Positions 6,648-12,420 of a stretch of 13,960 nt of DNA are shown in pieces. The position numbers and the translations under genes are program-made. Numbering within the stretch: position 1 is the stretch's first letter; each line of letters begins with the position of its first letter. The notes below the pieces were generated by a model that was given only the letters and a program-made list of their open reading frames with translations, did no database searches and was not told the origin of the DNA. This stretch comes from Bacillota bacterium (GTDB lineage: Bacteria; Bacillota; Clostridia; Clostridiales; Clostridiaceae): NCBI GenBank assembly GCA_030706015.1, contig JAUZPI010000101.1:1-13960 (forward strand), given 5' to 3'.

Positions 6648-7427
6648 ATGCAAGATAATATTTCTTACATCTCCACAGAGTATATTTATGCTAATCTATA
6701 TCAACCAAGAAAAATTTTTGATAATAATGCTTTAGAAGAATTAGCTCAATCTATAAAAACCTATGGAATAATACAACCTATAACAGTTAGGAAGATGGGT
6801 GAAAATAGATATGAATTAGTAGCTGGGGAAAGACGATTAAGAGCAGCTAAATTAGCCGGATTAGATCAAGTACCCTCAATTGTAGTTGATATCTCAGATA
6901 GAGATTCAGCGGCTATTGCTCTGCTTGAAAATTTACAAAGAGAAGACTTAAACTTCTTAGAGGAGGCAGAAGCTTACTTCAATTTAATTAAAGATCATAA
7001 TTATACTCAAGAACAATTGGCCCAATATATTGGTAAGAAACAGTCAACAATAGCAAATAAGTTAAGAGTATTAAAACTAGAAGTAGGTGTAAGGAAAAGA
7101 ATAATTAATAGCGGGTTAACTGAGAGACATGCAAGAGCATTATTAAAATTACCTAGTCTAGAATTACAAAATAAAGTGTTAGATGCAGTGATAAATAAAG
7201 GTCTGAATGTAAAAAAGACTGAGGAGCTAATTGAGAAAGAATTGCTTAAATTAAGTAGTAAAGAATTAGCCGCAGATGGCAAAAAGAGAATTAAGGGCAT
7301 ATTTAGTCCACGAGTATATATTAATACAATAAAACAAGTTTTTGATAAGTACGGCATAAATGCTAATTACAAATCAAAAGAATTAGAGGATAGTATTGAG
7401 GTCACAATCCGAATCCCTAAAAAATAA
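6648..7427 (+). CDS. noc: ParB-family nucleoid occlusion protein Noc, without N-terminal membrane helix
   Basis: Noc is a ParB paralogue that binds its own DNA sites and blocks division over the nucleoid. In 259 residues it shows the ParB CTP-binding fold with GERRLRAA (60-67) and ENLQREDL (94-101), and a helix-turn-helix at about 120-143. It ends in TIRIPKK, like Bacillus Noc. Its recognition helix reads KKQSTIANKLR. Gln132 and Lys138 are the Noc-type residues where ParB has Arg and another residue, so it should bind Noc sites rather than parS (inference from the family). The ParB fold begins almost at residue 6. The roughly 30-residue leader with the membrane-targeting amphipathic helix of Bacillus Noc is missing, and no ATG, GTG or TTG lies upstream in frame before a stop at 6558. 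AAGGATG precedes the start by 11 bases. Confidence 0.9.
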   Translation: MQDNISYISTEYIYANLYQPRKIFDNNALEELAQSIKTYGIIQPITVRKMGENRYELVAGERRLRAAKLAGLDQVPSIVVDISDRDSAAIALLENLQREDLNFLEEAEAYFNLIKDHNYTQEQLAQYIGKKQSTIANKLRVLKLEVGVRKRIINSGLTERHARALLKLPSLELQNKVLDAVINKGLNVKKTEELIEKELLKLSSKELAADGKKRIKGIFSPRVYINTIKQVFDKYGINANYKSKELEDSIEVTIRIPKK

Positions 7428-7443
7428 TGTTTCACGTGAAACA
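7428..7443 (+). promoter_or_regulatory. parS centromere site 1
   Basis: The sequence TGTTTCACGTGAAACA is a perfect 16-bp palindrome identical to the Bacillus parS consensus bound by ParB/Spo0J. It begins at the base immediately after the noc stop codon. ParB loads CTP-dependently at such sites and spreads along the DNA. Confidence 0.95.
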
Positions 7444-7465
7444 ATTTATATAAACAAAAAAGTAA

Positions 7466-7481
7466 TGTTTCACGTGAAACA
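7466..7481 (+). promoter_or_regulatory. parS centromere site 2
   Basis: A second identical copy of TGTTTCACGTGAAACA, 38 bp from the first in start-to-start distance. It lies four bases before the A-tract of the noc terminator hairpin. Confidence 0.95.
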
Positions 7482-7484
7482 ATG

Positions 7485-7512
7485 AAAAAAGAGCTATAAT
7501 AGCTTTTTTTTT
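7485..7512 (+). terminator. Rho-independent terminator after noc
   Basis: AGCTA (7492-7496) pairs with TAGCT (7500-7504) around TAA. The stem is extended by an outer G-U pair and A-T pairs between the six A residues (7485-7490) and the run of T residues reaching 7512. The A-tract, stem and T-tract layout could also work on the minus strand, but no minus-strand gene ends here. Confidence 0.75.
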
Positions 7513-7585
7513 ATGTCAATTTATCAAAATTAGATTAATTTAAAACAGTAGAGATAAAATAATTTATAATGTTTATAAAAATGTA

Positions 7586-7614
7586 TTTATAAACTGTTAC
7601 TATGAGTTTATAAT
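7586..7614 (+). promoter_or_regulatory. Candidate sigma-A promoter upstream of parA-parB
   Basis: TTTATA (7586-7591), a 17-base spacer and a perfect TATAAT (7609-7614). Transcription would begin near 7621, just before the terminator-like hairpin at 7637-7660. The surroundings are AT-rich, so chance is a real alternative. Confidence 0.4.
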
Positions 7615-7636
7615 AATATATGAATATAACATTGCT

Positions 7637-7660
7637 AAGGGATATATTATATATCCTTTT
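7637..7660 (+). terminator. Terminator-like hairpin in the parA leader
   Basis: GGATATAT (7640-7647) and ATATATCC (7649-7656) are exact complements, giving a stem of seven pairs plus a TTA loop. Outer AAG-TTT pairs extend it, and TTTT (7657-7660) follows. The stem is weak (mostly A-T), so it may act as an attenuator rather than a full stop. Confidence 0.45.
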
Positions 7661-7822
7661 ATAGTTGAAGTTATAAAAATGCATAGGTCTGAGATTGATG
7701 GGAAAGTTTTAATGTACAAGCAAGTTTGATTTCTCTACTATCTGAGAAGTTTTCAATTGCAGTATAGTTAAAAGGGTATGAAAAGTACAAAGGTATTTCT
7801 AACAAACGAAAGAGGTGAAATT

Positions 7823-8605
7823 ATGAAAGTTATAAGTATATTTAATCAAAAAGGTGGAGTAGGTAAAACCACTACGAATATTAATCTTTGTAGTTATTTA
7901 GCTATGAAAGGATATAAAGTTTTAGCAATAGATATTGATCCTCAGGGGAATACTACAAGTGGATTAGGTTTTGATAAAAATGCTATAGAAAAGTCTATTT
8001 ATGATGTACTTAATGATGAAAATGTTGCAATAAAAGATGTAATAAAAGAGTGCGAATTGGTTAAGAACTTTTATTTAGCACCCTCTAATTTAGAATTAGC
8101 TGGTGCAGAGGTAGAACTTATAGGAATGAGTGACAGAGAAACTATTTTAAAGAGAAAGATCAAAGAATTGGAGAATGAATTTGACTTTATATTTATAGAT
8201 TGTCCTCCATCATTAGGATTCTTAACAATTAATGCATTGTGTTCTTCAAATAGTGTGCTTATACCAATTCAAAGTGAGTTTTATGCTCTTGAGGGTGTAG
8301 GTCAGCTAGTAAATACTATTCAACTGGTTAAAAAGTCTCTTAATAAGAACTTGGAAGTTGAGGGAGTGATACTAACCATGTTTGATAATAGAACAAAGCT
8401 TTCAACCGGAGTGGCTACTGAAGTAAATAAATATTTCAAGGATAAATTATTCAAGACAACAATTCCAAGAAACATTAGGCTAGCAGAAGCCCCTAGTTTT
8501 GGTCTTCCAATTATGCTTTACGATGATAAGTGTAAGGGTGCAGAATGCTATCAGAAATTAACTGATGAATTTTTGAATAGGCAGGGAGTGAATAACATTG
8601 AATAG
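7823..8605 (+). CDS. parA: Chromosome-partitioning ATPase ParA (Soj)
   Basis: This deviant-Walker ATPase binds DNA non-specifically as an ATP dimer and drives origin segregation with ParB. In Bacillus, Soj also controls DnaA. The 260 residues carry the deviant Walker A motif KGGVGKTT (10-17), the A' motif DIDPQGN (37-43) and Walker B FIFIDCPPS (122-130). PRNIRLAEAPSFGLPI lies near the C-terminus, typical of chromosomal ParA. The short N-terminus means it has no DNA-binding regulator domain of plasmid type Ia. I start at ATG 7823, which has AGAGGTG five bases upstream and gives the family N-terminus MKVISIFNQK. An in-frame ATG at 7778 would add 15 unconserved residues. The gene overlaps parB by eight bases, so the two are translationally coupled. 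Confidence 0.97.
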   Translation: MKVISIFNQKGGVGKTTTNINLCSYLAMKGYKVLAIDIDPQGNTTSGLGFDKNAIEKSIYDVLNDENVAIKDVIKECELVKNFYLAPSNLELAGAEVELIGMSDRETILKRKIKELENEFDFIFIDCPPSLGFLTINALCSSNSVLIPIQSEFYALEGVGQLVNTIQLVKKSLNKNLEVEGVILTMFDNRTKLSTGVATEVNKYFKDKLFKTTIPRNIRLAEAPSFGLPIMLYDDKCKGAECYQKLTDEFLNRQGVNNIE

Positions 8606-9449
8606 AAAAGGTGGTTTAGGAAAAGGATTAGGAGCATTAATTCCAGACGTTGATGTAGAAGCAGAACATGAAGCAGTTACCAAAATACCTTTAAATTCAA
8701 TTAGGGCTAACGAAGAACAACCAAGAAAAAGTTTTGACAATGAAAAGATTGCTCAGTTAGCTGAATCTATAAGAGAACATGGTATAATTCAGCCTTTAAT
8801 TTTAAAAAAGGAGGACAGTAATTATATCATCATTGCTGGAGAGCGTCGTTGGAGAGCTGCAAAGAGTATAGGGTTAAAAGAAGTGCCAGCTGTAATAATG
8901 GAAGTTACAGATAAGGAACTCTTAGAAATCTCTTTAATTGAAAATATTCAAAGAGAAGATTTGAATCCTATTGAAGAAGCCATAGCTTATGAAAAGTTAA
9001 TACATGACTTTCAGCTTACCCAGGAAGAGTTAGCAAAAAGAATATGTAAATCAAGAACTGCTATAGCTAACTGTCTAAGACTTTTAAACTTGGATAAAAG
9101 AGTACAGGAATATTTAATAGATGGTGTGATTTCTGAAGGACACGGAAGAGCTTTGCTTGGAGTTCAGGATAAGGAGATTCAATATAGCATAGCACAAACA
9201 ATAATTGATGAAGACTTAAGTGTAAGACAAATCGAAGCAATGGTTAAAGAATTAGGAAAAGAAAAAAGCAAGAGGGAAAAGGATACTCAGCAACAAGAAA
9301 ATATATATATGACTGATATTAAAGAAAGATTAGAAAATTTCTTTGGGACAAAAGTATTGCTTAAAAACAAGAGTAATAAAGGCAAGATAGAAATAGAGTA
9401 CTATTCGGATAATGATTTGCAAAGAATATTAGATATATTAAAACTATGA
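8598..9449 (+). CDS. parB: Chromosome-partitioning protein ParB (Spo0J)
   Basis: ParB is a CTP-dependent DNA clamp that loads at parS, slides outward, activates the ParA ATPase and recruits SMC. Its 283 residues comprise an N-terminal KGGLGKGLGALI peptide that contacts ParA and a CTPase domain. The CTPase domain has QPRKSF, GERRWRAA (81-88) and ENIQREDLNPIEEA (115-128). A helix-turn-helix follows at about 139-165 (LTQEELAKRICKSRTAIANC). Arg153 is of ParB rather than Noc type. GHGRALLG and a C-terminal dimer domain complete the protein. Cys150 and Cys159 stand at positions usually taken by other residues. The start is TTG at 8598, with AGGGAGTG at 8583-8590; no better ATG exists and the peptide after TTG matches family N-termini. 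A parS site lies just behind the stop. Confidence 0.97.
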   Translation: MNRKGGLGKGLGALIPDVDVEAEHEAVTKIPLNSIRANEEQPRKSFDNEKIAQLAESIREHGIIQPLILKKEDSNYIIIAGERRWRAAKSIGLKEVPAVIMEVTDKELLEISLIENIQREDLNPIEEAIAYEKLIHDFQLTQEELAKRICKSRTAIANCLRLLNLDKRVQEYLIDGVISEGHGRALLGVQDKEIQYSIAQTIIDEDLSVRQIEAMVKELGKEKSKREKDTQQQENIYMTDIKERLENFFGTKVLLKNKSNKGKIEIEYYSDNDLQRILDILKL

Positions 9450-9450
9450 A

Positions 9451-9466
9451 AGTTTCACGTGAAACA
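9451..9466 (+). promoter_or_regulatory. parS centromere site 3
   Basis: AGTTTCACGTGAAACA retains the complete 14-base palindromic core GTTTCACGTGAAAC and differs from the two upstream copies only in the first base (A for T). It lies one base past the parB stop codon and 43 bases before the next gene. Confidence 0.92.
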
Positions 9467-9508
9467 TTTATTGTAATATGGTTTAATATGAAAGGACAGG
9501 TAATTTAA

Positions 9509-10006
9509 ATGCAGAATATAATTAAAATATTAAATGACTATAGTACATATATTATAATAGGTCTAAGTGTAATAACAATATTATTACTAATTCTATATAT
9601 TATTAATATTAGAGCTATAAATAAAATGGAGAAAAAGTATAGAAGATTAATGAGAGGTGTAGATAGCGGTAATCTAGAAGAATTAATAACTAATTATCTA
9701 GATAAGATCGATGAGGTTAATACGCAATCTGCAGAATTAAGAGAGGTATATAAAGATATAGACTCTAGATTAAAACAATGCATTCAAAATGTATCGATTA
9801 TAAGATATAAAGCTTTTGAAGATATAGGAAGTGATCTTAGTTTTTCTGTTGCATTATTGAATGACAACAATGATGGTATAATAATAACTAGTATTTATGG
9901 CAGGAATGAAAGTACAACATATGCTAAGCCAATAGATAAGGGTATTTCAAGATATGATTTATCAGAAGAAGAACAGCATGTATTAGATGAAGCTATAAAC
10001 AAATAA
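9509..10006 (+). CDS. DUF4446 family membrane protein
   Basis: I recognise the DUF4446 family from its C-terminal block IIRYKAFEDIGSDLSFSVALL (97-117), then DGIIITSIYGRNESTTYAKPI and SRYDLSEEEQHVLDEAI. The family's function is unknown. Of 165 residues, 12-34 form one strongly hydrophobic membrane segment. About 38-95 is a charged, helical, probably coiled-coil linker (DKIDEVNTQSAELREVYKDI), and about 97-165 forms a compact domain with the N-terminus outside (inferred). AAAGGACAGG at 9491-9500 serves the start. It lies 59 bases behind parB with no terminator between, only parS 3, so it is probably read from the parAB transcript. It ends at a clear terminator. A link to segregation or division is suggested by position only. 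Confidence 0.85.
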   Translation: MQNIIKILNDYSTYIIIGLSVITILLLILYIINIRAINKMEKKYRRLMRGVDSGNLEELITNYLDKIDEVNTQSAELREVYKDIDSRLKQCIQNVSIIRYKAFEDIGSDLSFSVALLNDNNDGIIITSIYGRNESTTYAKPIDKGISRYDLSEEEQHVLDEAINK

Positions 10007-10032
10007 AGTAATAGATAACACATAGTATGAAT

Positions 10033-10077
10033 AAAAATCTCCCAAAAGGAAATAATATACCTTAGGGGAGATTTTTT
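10033..10077 (+). terminator. Rho-independent terminator after the parA-parB-DUF4446 block
   Basis: AATCTCCC (10036-10043) pairs with GGGAGATT (10066-10073), with A-T extension on both sides. The loop contains an additional AGG/CCT pairing, and six T residues (10072-10077) end the structure. This is a strong stop. Confidence 0.88.
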
Positions 10078-10119
10078 GTTACTTCATTTATAGTGATAAT
10101 TTTAAGGAGGTTATTTTAT

Positions 10120-10374
10120 ATGGTGGTATGCGTATCTGATGAATTGAAACAAATTAAGGACGAATTACTAAAGCGGGGGTATAATGTTGTAAATACCCAA
10201 AGAACGGTATTATGTGACGCAGTTATATGCAATTTAAAGAATGGCGGATTAACAAATATTATTCTTGAAAACAATATAAAAACAGAAGGTACTTTAATAA
10301 TAGATAGTGCCAGCAAAAGTATTGAGGAAATAGAATATATACTCAATAATAGAGTTTATAGTTCTCTATTTTAA
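10120..10374 (+). CDS. YkuS family (UPF0180) small protein
   Basis: This predicted 84-residue soluble protein resembles the YkuS/UPF0180 family, whose function is not known. It has an N-terminal VCVSDELKQIKDELLKRGYNVV with alternating strand and helix, a middle CDAVICNLKNGG segment, and a C-terminal IIDSASKSIEEIEYIL followed by NNRVYSSLF. The pattern suggests a small alpha/beta fold. The ATG at 10120 is preceded by AAGGAGG nine bases away (10104-10110). An in-frame GTG at 10093 lies upstream of that ribosome site and is rejected. It is flanked by the DUF4446 terminator on the left and by a long inverted repeat on the right, so it is likely a single-gene unit, although I see no convincing promoter in the 42 bases before it. 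Confidence 0.75.
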   Translation: MVVCVSDELKQIKDELLKRGYNVVNTQRTVLCDAVICNLKNGGLTNIILENNIKTEGTLIIDSASKSIEEIEYILNNRVYSSLF

Positions 10375-10480
10375 TATGTAGTTGTTCATCATCTTGTATT
10401 GTAATATAGAAAGCATGTAATTAGTCTTATGAATAATAAAAGTACACATTTACTAAAAATAACCTCTATGAATTTTATAT

Positions 10481-10538
10481 TAAAATAAATTAGGCTTTAT
10501 TTAAAACAATGAATTTAAATAAAGCCTAATTTATTTTA
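10481..10538. terminator. Perfect 25-bp inverted repeat, bidirectional terminator between convergent genes
   Basis: Bases 10481-10505 are the exact reverse complement of 10514-10538, leaving an eight-base loop (ACAATGAA). The central part of the stem is AGGCTTTATTTAAA and its complement; the outer part is A/T, giving U-rich 3' ends on both strands. It lies 106 bases past the YkuS-family stop. The 106 bases (10375-10480) between that stop and the repeat hold nothing I can identify. Confidence 0.75.
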
Positions 10539-10577
10539 TCACATAATTAATCTATAAAATTTAGGTTAGAAAATATA

Positions 10578-10620
10578 AAGACTTAATTTCTTAATGTAAA
10601 CGATAAAGAAATTAAGTCTT
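10578..10620 (-). terminator. Terminator of the minus-strand ytvI-yyaC pair
   Basis: AAGACTTAATTTCTT (10578-10592) is exactly complementary to 10606-10620, a 15-pair stem with a 13-base loop, seven bases past the yyaC stop as read on the minus strand. On that strand the stem is followed by TATATTTT, a moderate U-tract. Together with the neighbouring 25-bp repeat it separates the convergent units. Confidence 0.7.
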
Positions 10621-10627
10621 ATTCAAC

Positions 10628-11215
10628 TTAAACCTTTACACTTTTATCTAAGTTAAATTTAGATTTTCTACCACCTACAGTTTTTAATATACAATGATAG
10701 ATACCGTTAGCAATAGTATCAGCTAAATTCATTACAGTAAATAATCGAGTGTTTTGAAGAACCATAAATTCAAGTACACCAGATATATTAACAATTCCAA
10801 CGATGCTTAAATCGCCTACTTTAGGTAAGTCTTTATTCATAGCTGCACCAGGCGAAAGAGGTTTATCTTCAATAAATATCTTACCTACATTTTGTAACTT
10901 TCCAAGGCACGCATCTATAGCTATAATATATGGATTAGTATAATTTGAATAAATTTCTTCGAGAGTAGCACCTAGGTTTTTGGCATGAACTGGGTTTTCT
11001 AGATTGCCATACAAATATACATTGTCTCTAACTAGAAATTTTAATTTATCACCTACTAGAGGTCCAAGAGAATCTCCTGTTGATCTGTCGGTTCCTATAC
11101 ATAATAAGATTATTGCACGGTTTGCTTTGACTATAGGTGCCAGTATTTCTGAAAGATAATCTCTCAATTTAAAAATAGAATTGGAATCAGATGCATCTAT
11201 TTCTAATTTGTCCAT
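10628..11215 (-). CDS. yyaC: Sporulation protein YyaC (DUF1256, GPR-like fold)
   Basis: This YyaC-type protein is related in fold to the germination protease GPR, which degrades small acid-soluble spore proteins. The precise role of YyaC is not established. The 195 residues contain the family signature LLCIGTDRSTGDSLGPLVG (37-55), ENPVHAKNL (73-81) and the acidic IIAIDACLG (97-105). SPGAAMNKDLPKVGDLSI follows, with GIVNISGVLEF behind it. Asp43, Asp48 and Asp101 are plausible active-site acids by analogy with GPR (inference). The start has AGGAGG nine bases upstream (11225-11230 read on minus). It lies 56 bases behind ytvI. A sigma-F-like promoter sits in that gap, consistent with forespore expression of yyaC in Bacillus. 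The N-terminal propeptide of GPR is not evident. Confidence 0.92.
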   Translation of the reverse strand: MDKLEIDASDSNSIFKLRDYLSEILAPIVKANRAIILLCIGTDRSTGDSLGPLVGDKLKFLVRDNVYLYGNLENPVHAKNLGATLEEIYSNYTNPYIIAIDACLGKLQNVGKIFIEDKPLSPGAAMNKDLPKVGDLSIVGIVNISGVLEFMVLQNTRLFTVMNLADTIANGIYHCILKTVGGRKSKFNLDKSVKV

Positions 11216-11237
11216 AATAACAAACCTCCTTTCTTGA

Positions 11238-11267
11238 AATTATAACCAAGTAAGGAGACTTTTATAC
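11238..11267 (-). promoter_or_regulatory. Candidate sigma-F (forespore) promoter of yyaC
   Basis: Read on the minus strand, GTATA (11267-11263) is followed by exactly 15 bases and GGTTATAATT (11247-11238). The sigma-F consensus is about GYATA, 15-16 bases, then GGnnAnAnTR. Only the last base deviates. Transcription would begin just before the ribosome site at 11230, leaving a short leader. A sigma-A reading (TTGGTA and TATAAT) would need a 20-base spacer and is less good. Confidence 0.55.
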
Positions 11268-11271
11268 CAAT

Positions 11272-12324
11272 TTATATAATTTTTAGCTTTCTTAATATAT
11301 TATAAAACAATACTAAGAATATACAGAAAAACATTCCTGATACACCATTTGCCTTTAGTCCTATAAACAAAGCAGCTAACACGGCAACTGGGTGAAGGCC
11401 TAAAGTGGATGAAACTATTTTAGGTTCAATTATCTGTCTTATTATAGAGACTACAGCGTACAATATAATTATTCCAAATCCCACAACATAGTTTCCTGAT
11501 AATAGGTAGAATACTCCAAGAGGTATATATATAACTCCTATACCTATGATAGGTAGTATATCGCAAAAGGCTGCAACAAGACTTAAGATTACAGCATAGT
11601 TAACTTTAAATGCTAAAAAACCAATTAAGGTTTCTATGAAGGTTATGCCAATGATAATCATGTAAGATAGTAAATAATTTGTTATCATCCTTTTTATTTC
11701 TTCAAAAATAAATACTAACCTATCTGTATTCTTTTGAGGTATCATATTTAAAAGCTTATTCTTGGCGTTGGTCATATCTTTAGTAAAAAAGTATGTAGAT
11801 AATAGTGAAAATAAAAGTATCATTATTATAGAAGGTATAGATGTTATAAAGTCTAGTACGCCAGATACTAGTTTTCCACTAATATTAACTGTTGTGTTAA
11901 TTGCTTTTGTTGTAAAACTAGAAATATTTTTATCAATAGTAGAAACAATAGTTGGATCTAAATTAGTATAAAATTTTTGTGCACCATCTATAATACTATT
12001 TATATAGCTAGTATTTTGTGCTACATATGATTGTGCACTTTTACCAAGCTGAATAGCTTCTGTGGCTATGGAAGTAAAAACGAGTATCAGTAATGAAATA
12101 ATTATGGTATAAAAAACAATGGTGGTTATTAATGCAGATATTGTGTTTTTTATATGGAATTTATTTGATAGATATTTGGTTGGTTTTTGAAGTATATATG
12201 CTAAAATTAGAGCTAGAACAAATGGAATTGTGTACCCTAGCGTTCCAAAAAAGACTATAAAGATTATCGTGTATATTATGAAAAACAACAATGTTTTATT
12301 AAATCTCTCTATTAAAGAATTCAA
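11272..12324 (-). CDS. ytvI: Sporulation integral membrane protein YtvI-like, AI-2E transporter family
   Basis: This polytopic membrane protein of 350 residues belongs to the AI-2E transporter (PerM) superfamily, most like the YtvI group of spore formers. The substrate is unknown. Hydrophobic segments lie at about 11-27, 31-45, 64-85, 160-180, 218-238, 244-262, 264-292 and 310-340, with a large extracytoplasmic loop of low hydrophobicity at about 88-155. Family motifs are DILPIIGIG (255-263) and RQIIEPKIVSSTLGLHPV (296-313), followed by AALFIGLKANGVSG. The start is a TTG at 12322-12324 with AGGAGG eight bases upstream (12333-12338 on minus); no ATG suits. It is followed by yyaC on the same strand and diverges from the mscS-like gene. 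The sporulation role is inferred from the family and from yyaC. Confidence 0.82.
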   Translation of the reverse strand: MNSLIERFNKTLLFFIIYTIIFIVFFGTLGYTIPFVLALILAYILQKPTKYLSNKFHIKNTISALITTIVFYTIIISLLILVFTSIATEAIQLGKSAQSYVAQNTSYINSIIDGAQKFYTNLDPTIVSTIDKNISSFTTKAINTTVNISGKLVSGVLDFITSIPSIIMILLFSLLSTYFFTKDMTNAKNKLLNMIPQKNTDRLVFIFEEIKRMITNYLLSYMIIIGITFIETLIGFLAFKVNYAVILSLVAAFCDILPIIGIGVIYIPLGVFYLLSGNYVVGFGIIILYAVVSIIRQIIEPKIVSSTLGLHPVAVLAALFIGLKANGVSGMFFCIFLVLFYNILRKLKII

Positions 12325-12386
12325 GACCCAAACCTCCTCTTTACAATAAATAAGTTTCAGAAATAGAAAAATACTAAAACTATATA

Positions 12387-12414
12387 TTTATATTATAAGC
12401 TAAAGGTGTATAAT
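12387..12414 (+). promoter_or_regulatory. Candidate promoter of the mscS-like gene
   Basis: TTTATA (12387-12392), a 16-base spacer and TATAAT (12409-12414). The transcript would have a leader of about 80 bases. Within that leader AAGGTAC occurs twice (12435-12441 and 12452-12458), and ACAAGGTACTTTGT is a near-palindrome (12433-12446) that could be an operator. All of this is AT-rich and uncertain. Confidence 0.35.
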
Positions 12415-12420
12415 TGTATA
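12392..12420 (-). promoter_or_regulatory. Candidate vegetative promoter of ytvI
   Basis: On the minus strand TATACA (12420-12415), a 17-base spacer and TATAAT (12397-12392) form a sigma-A-like pair that overlaps the opposite promoter candidate. I looked for a sigma-E pattern, since Bacillus ytvI is mother-cell expressed. I found only partial -10 matches, such as TATACAAT, without a fitting -35. Confidence 0.3.

Larger units (their letters stand above)
7513..7822 (+). other. 310-bp AT-rich leader region upstream of parA, no gene seen
   Basis: Between the noc terminator and the parA start I find no supported coding region. It contains one promoter-like pair (7586-7614), a terminator-like hairpin (7637-7660) and a small stem TTCTC/GAGAA at about 7731-7748. 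No parS or Noc-site-like palindrome is present. Such a long leader before parA is not explained by the features above. An unannotated small RNA or attenuator is possible but not shown. Confidence 0.6.

Noticed and set aside
7007..7357. Open frame of 116 codons on the minus strand inside noc
   Set aside because: It is antisense to a well-supported gene, with Phe/Leu/Ser-rich composition typical of a shadow frame.
7778..7822. Earlier ATG start for parA
   Set aside because: The 15 extra residues are not conserved and the clear ribosome site AGAGGTG lies directly before ATG 7823.
7428..9466. Repeated TTTCACGTGAAA palindromes as a transcription-factor operator or mobile-element end
   Set aside because: The exact parS consensus and the parA-parB context explain them fully.
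10093..10119. GTG start for the YkuS-family gene
   Set aside because: It lies upstream of the AAGGAGG ribosome site that serves ATG 10120.
11762..11971. Plus-strand frame of 69 codons within ytvI
   Set aside because: It is antisense to a membrane protein gene, with no ribosome site or conserved motif.
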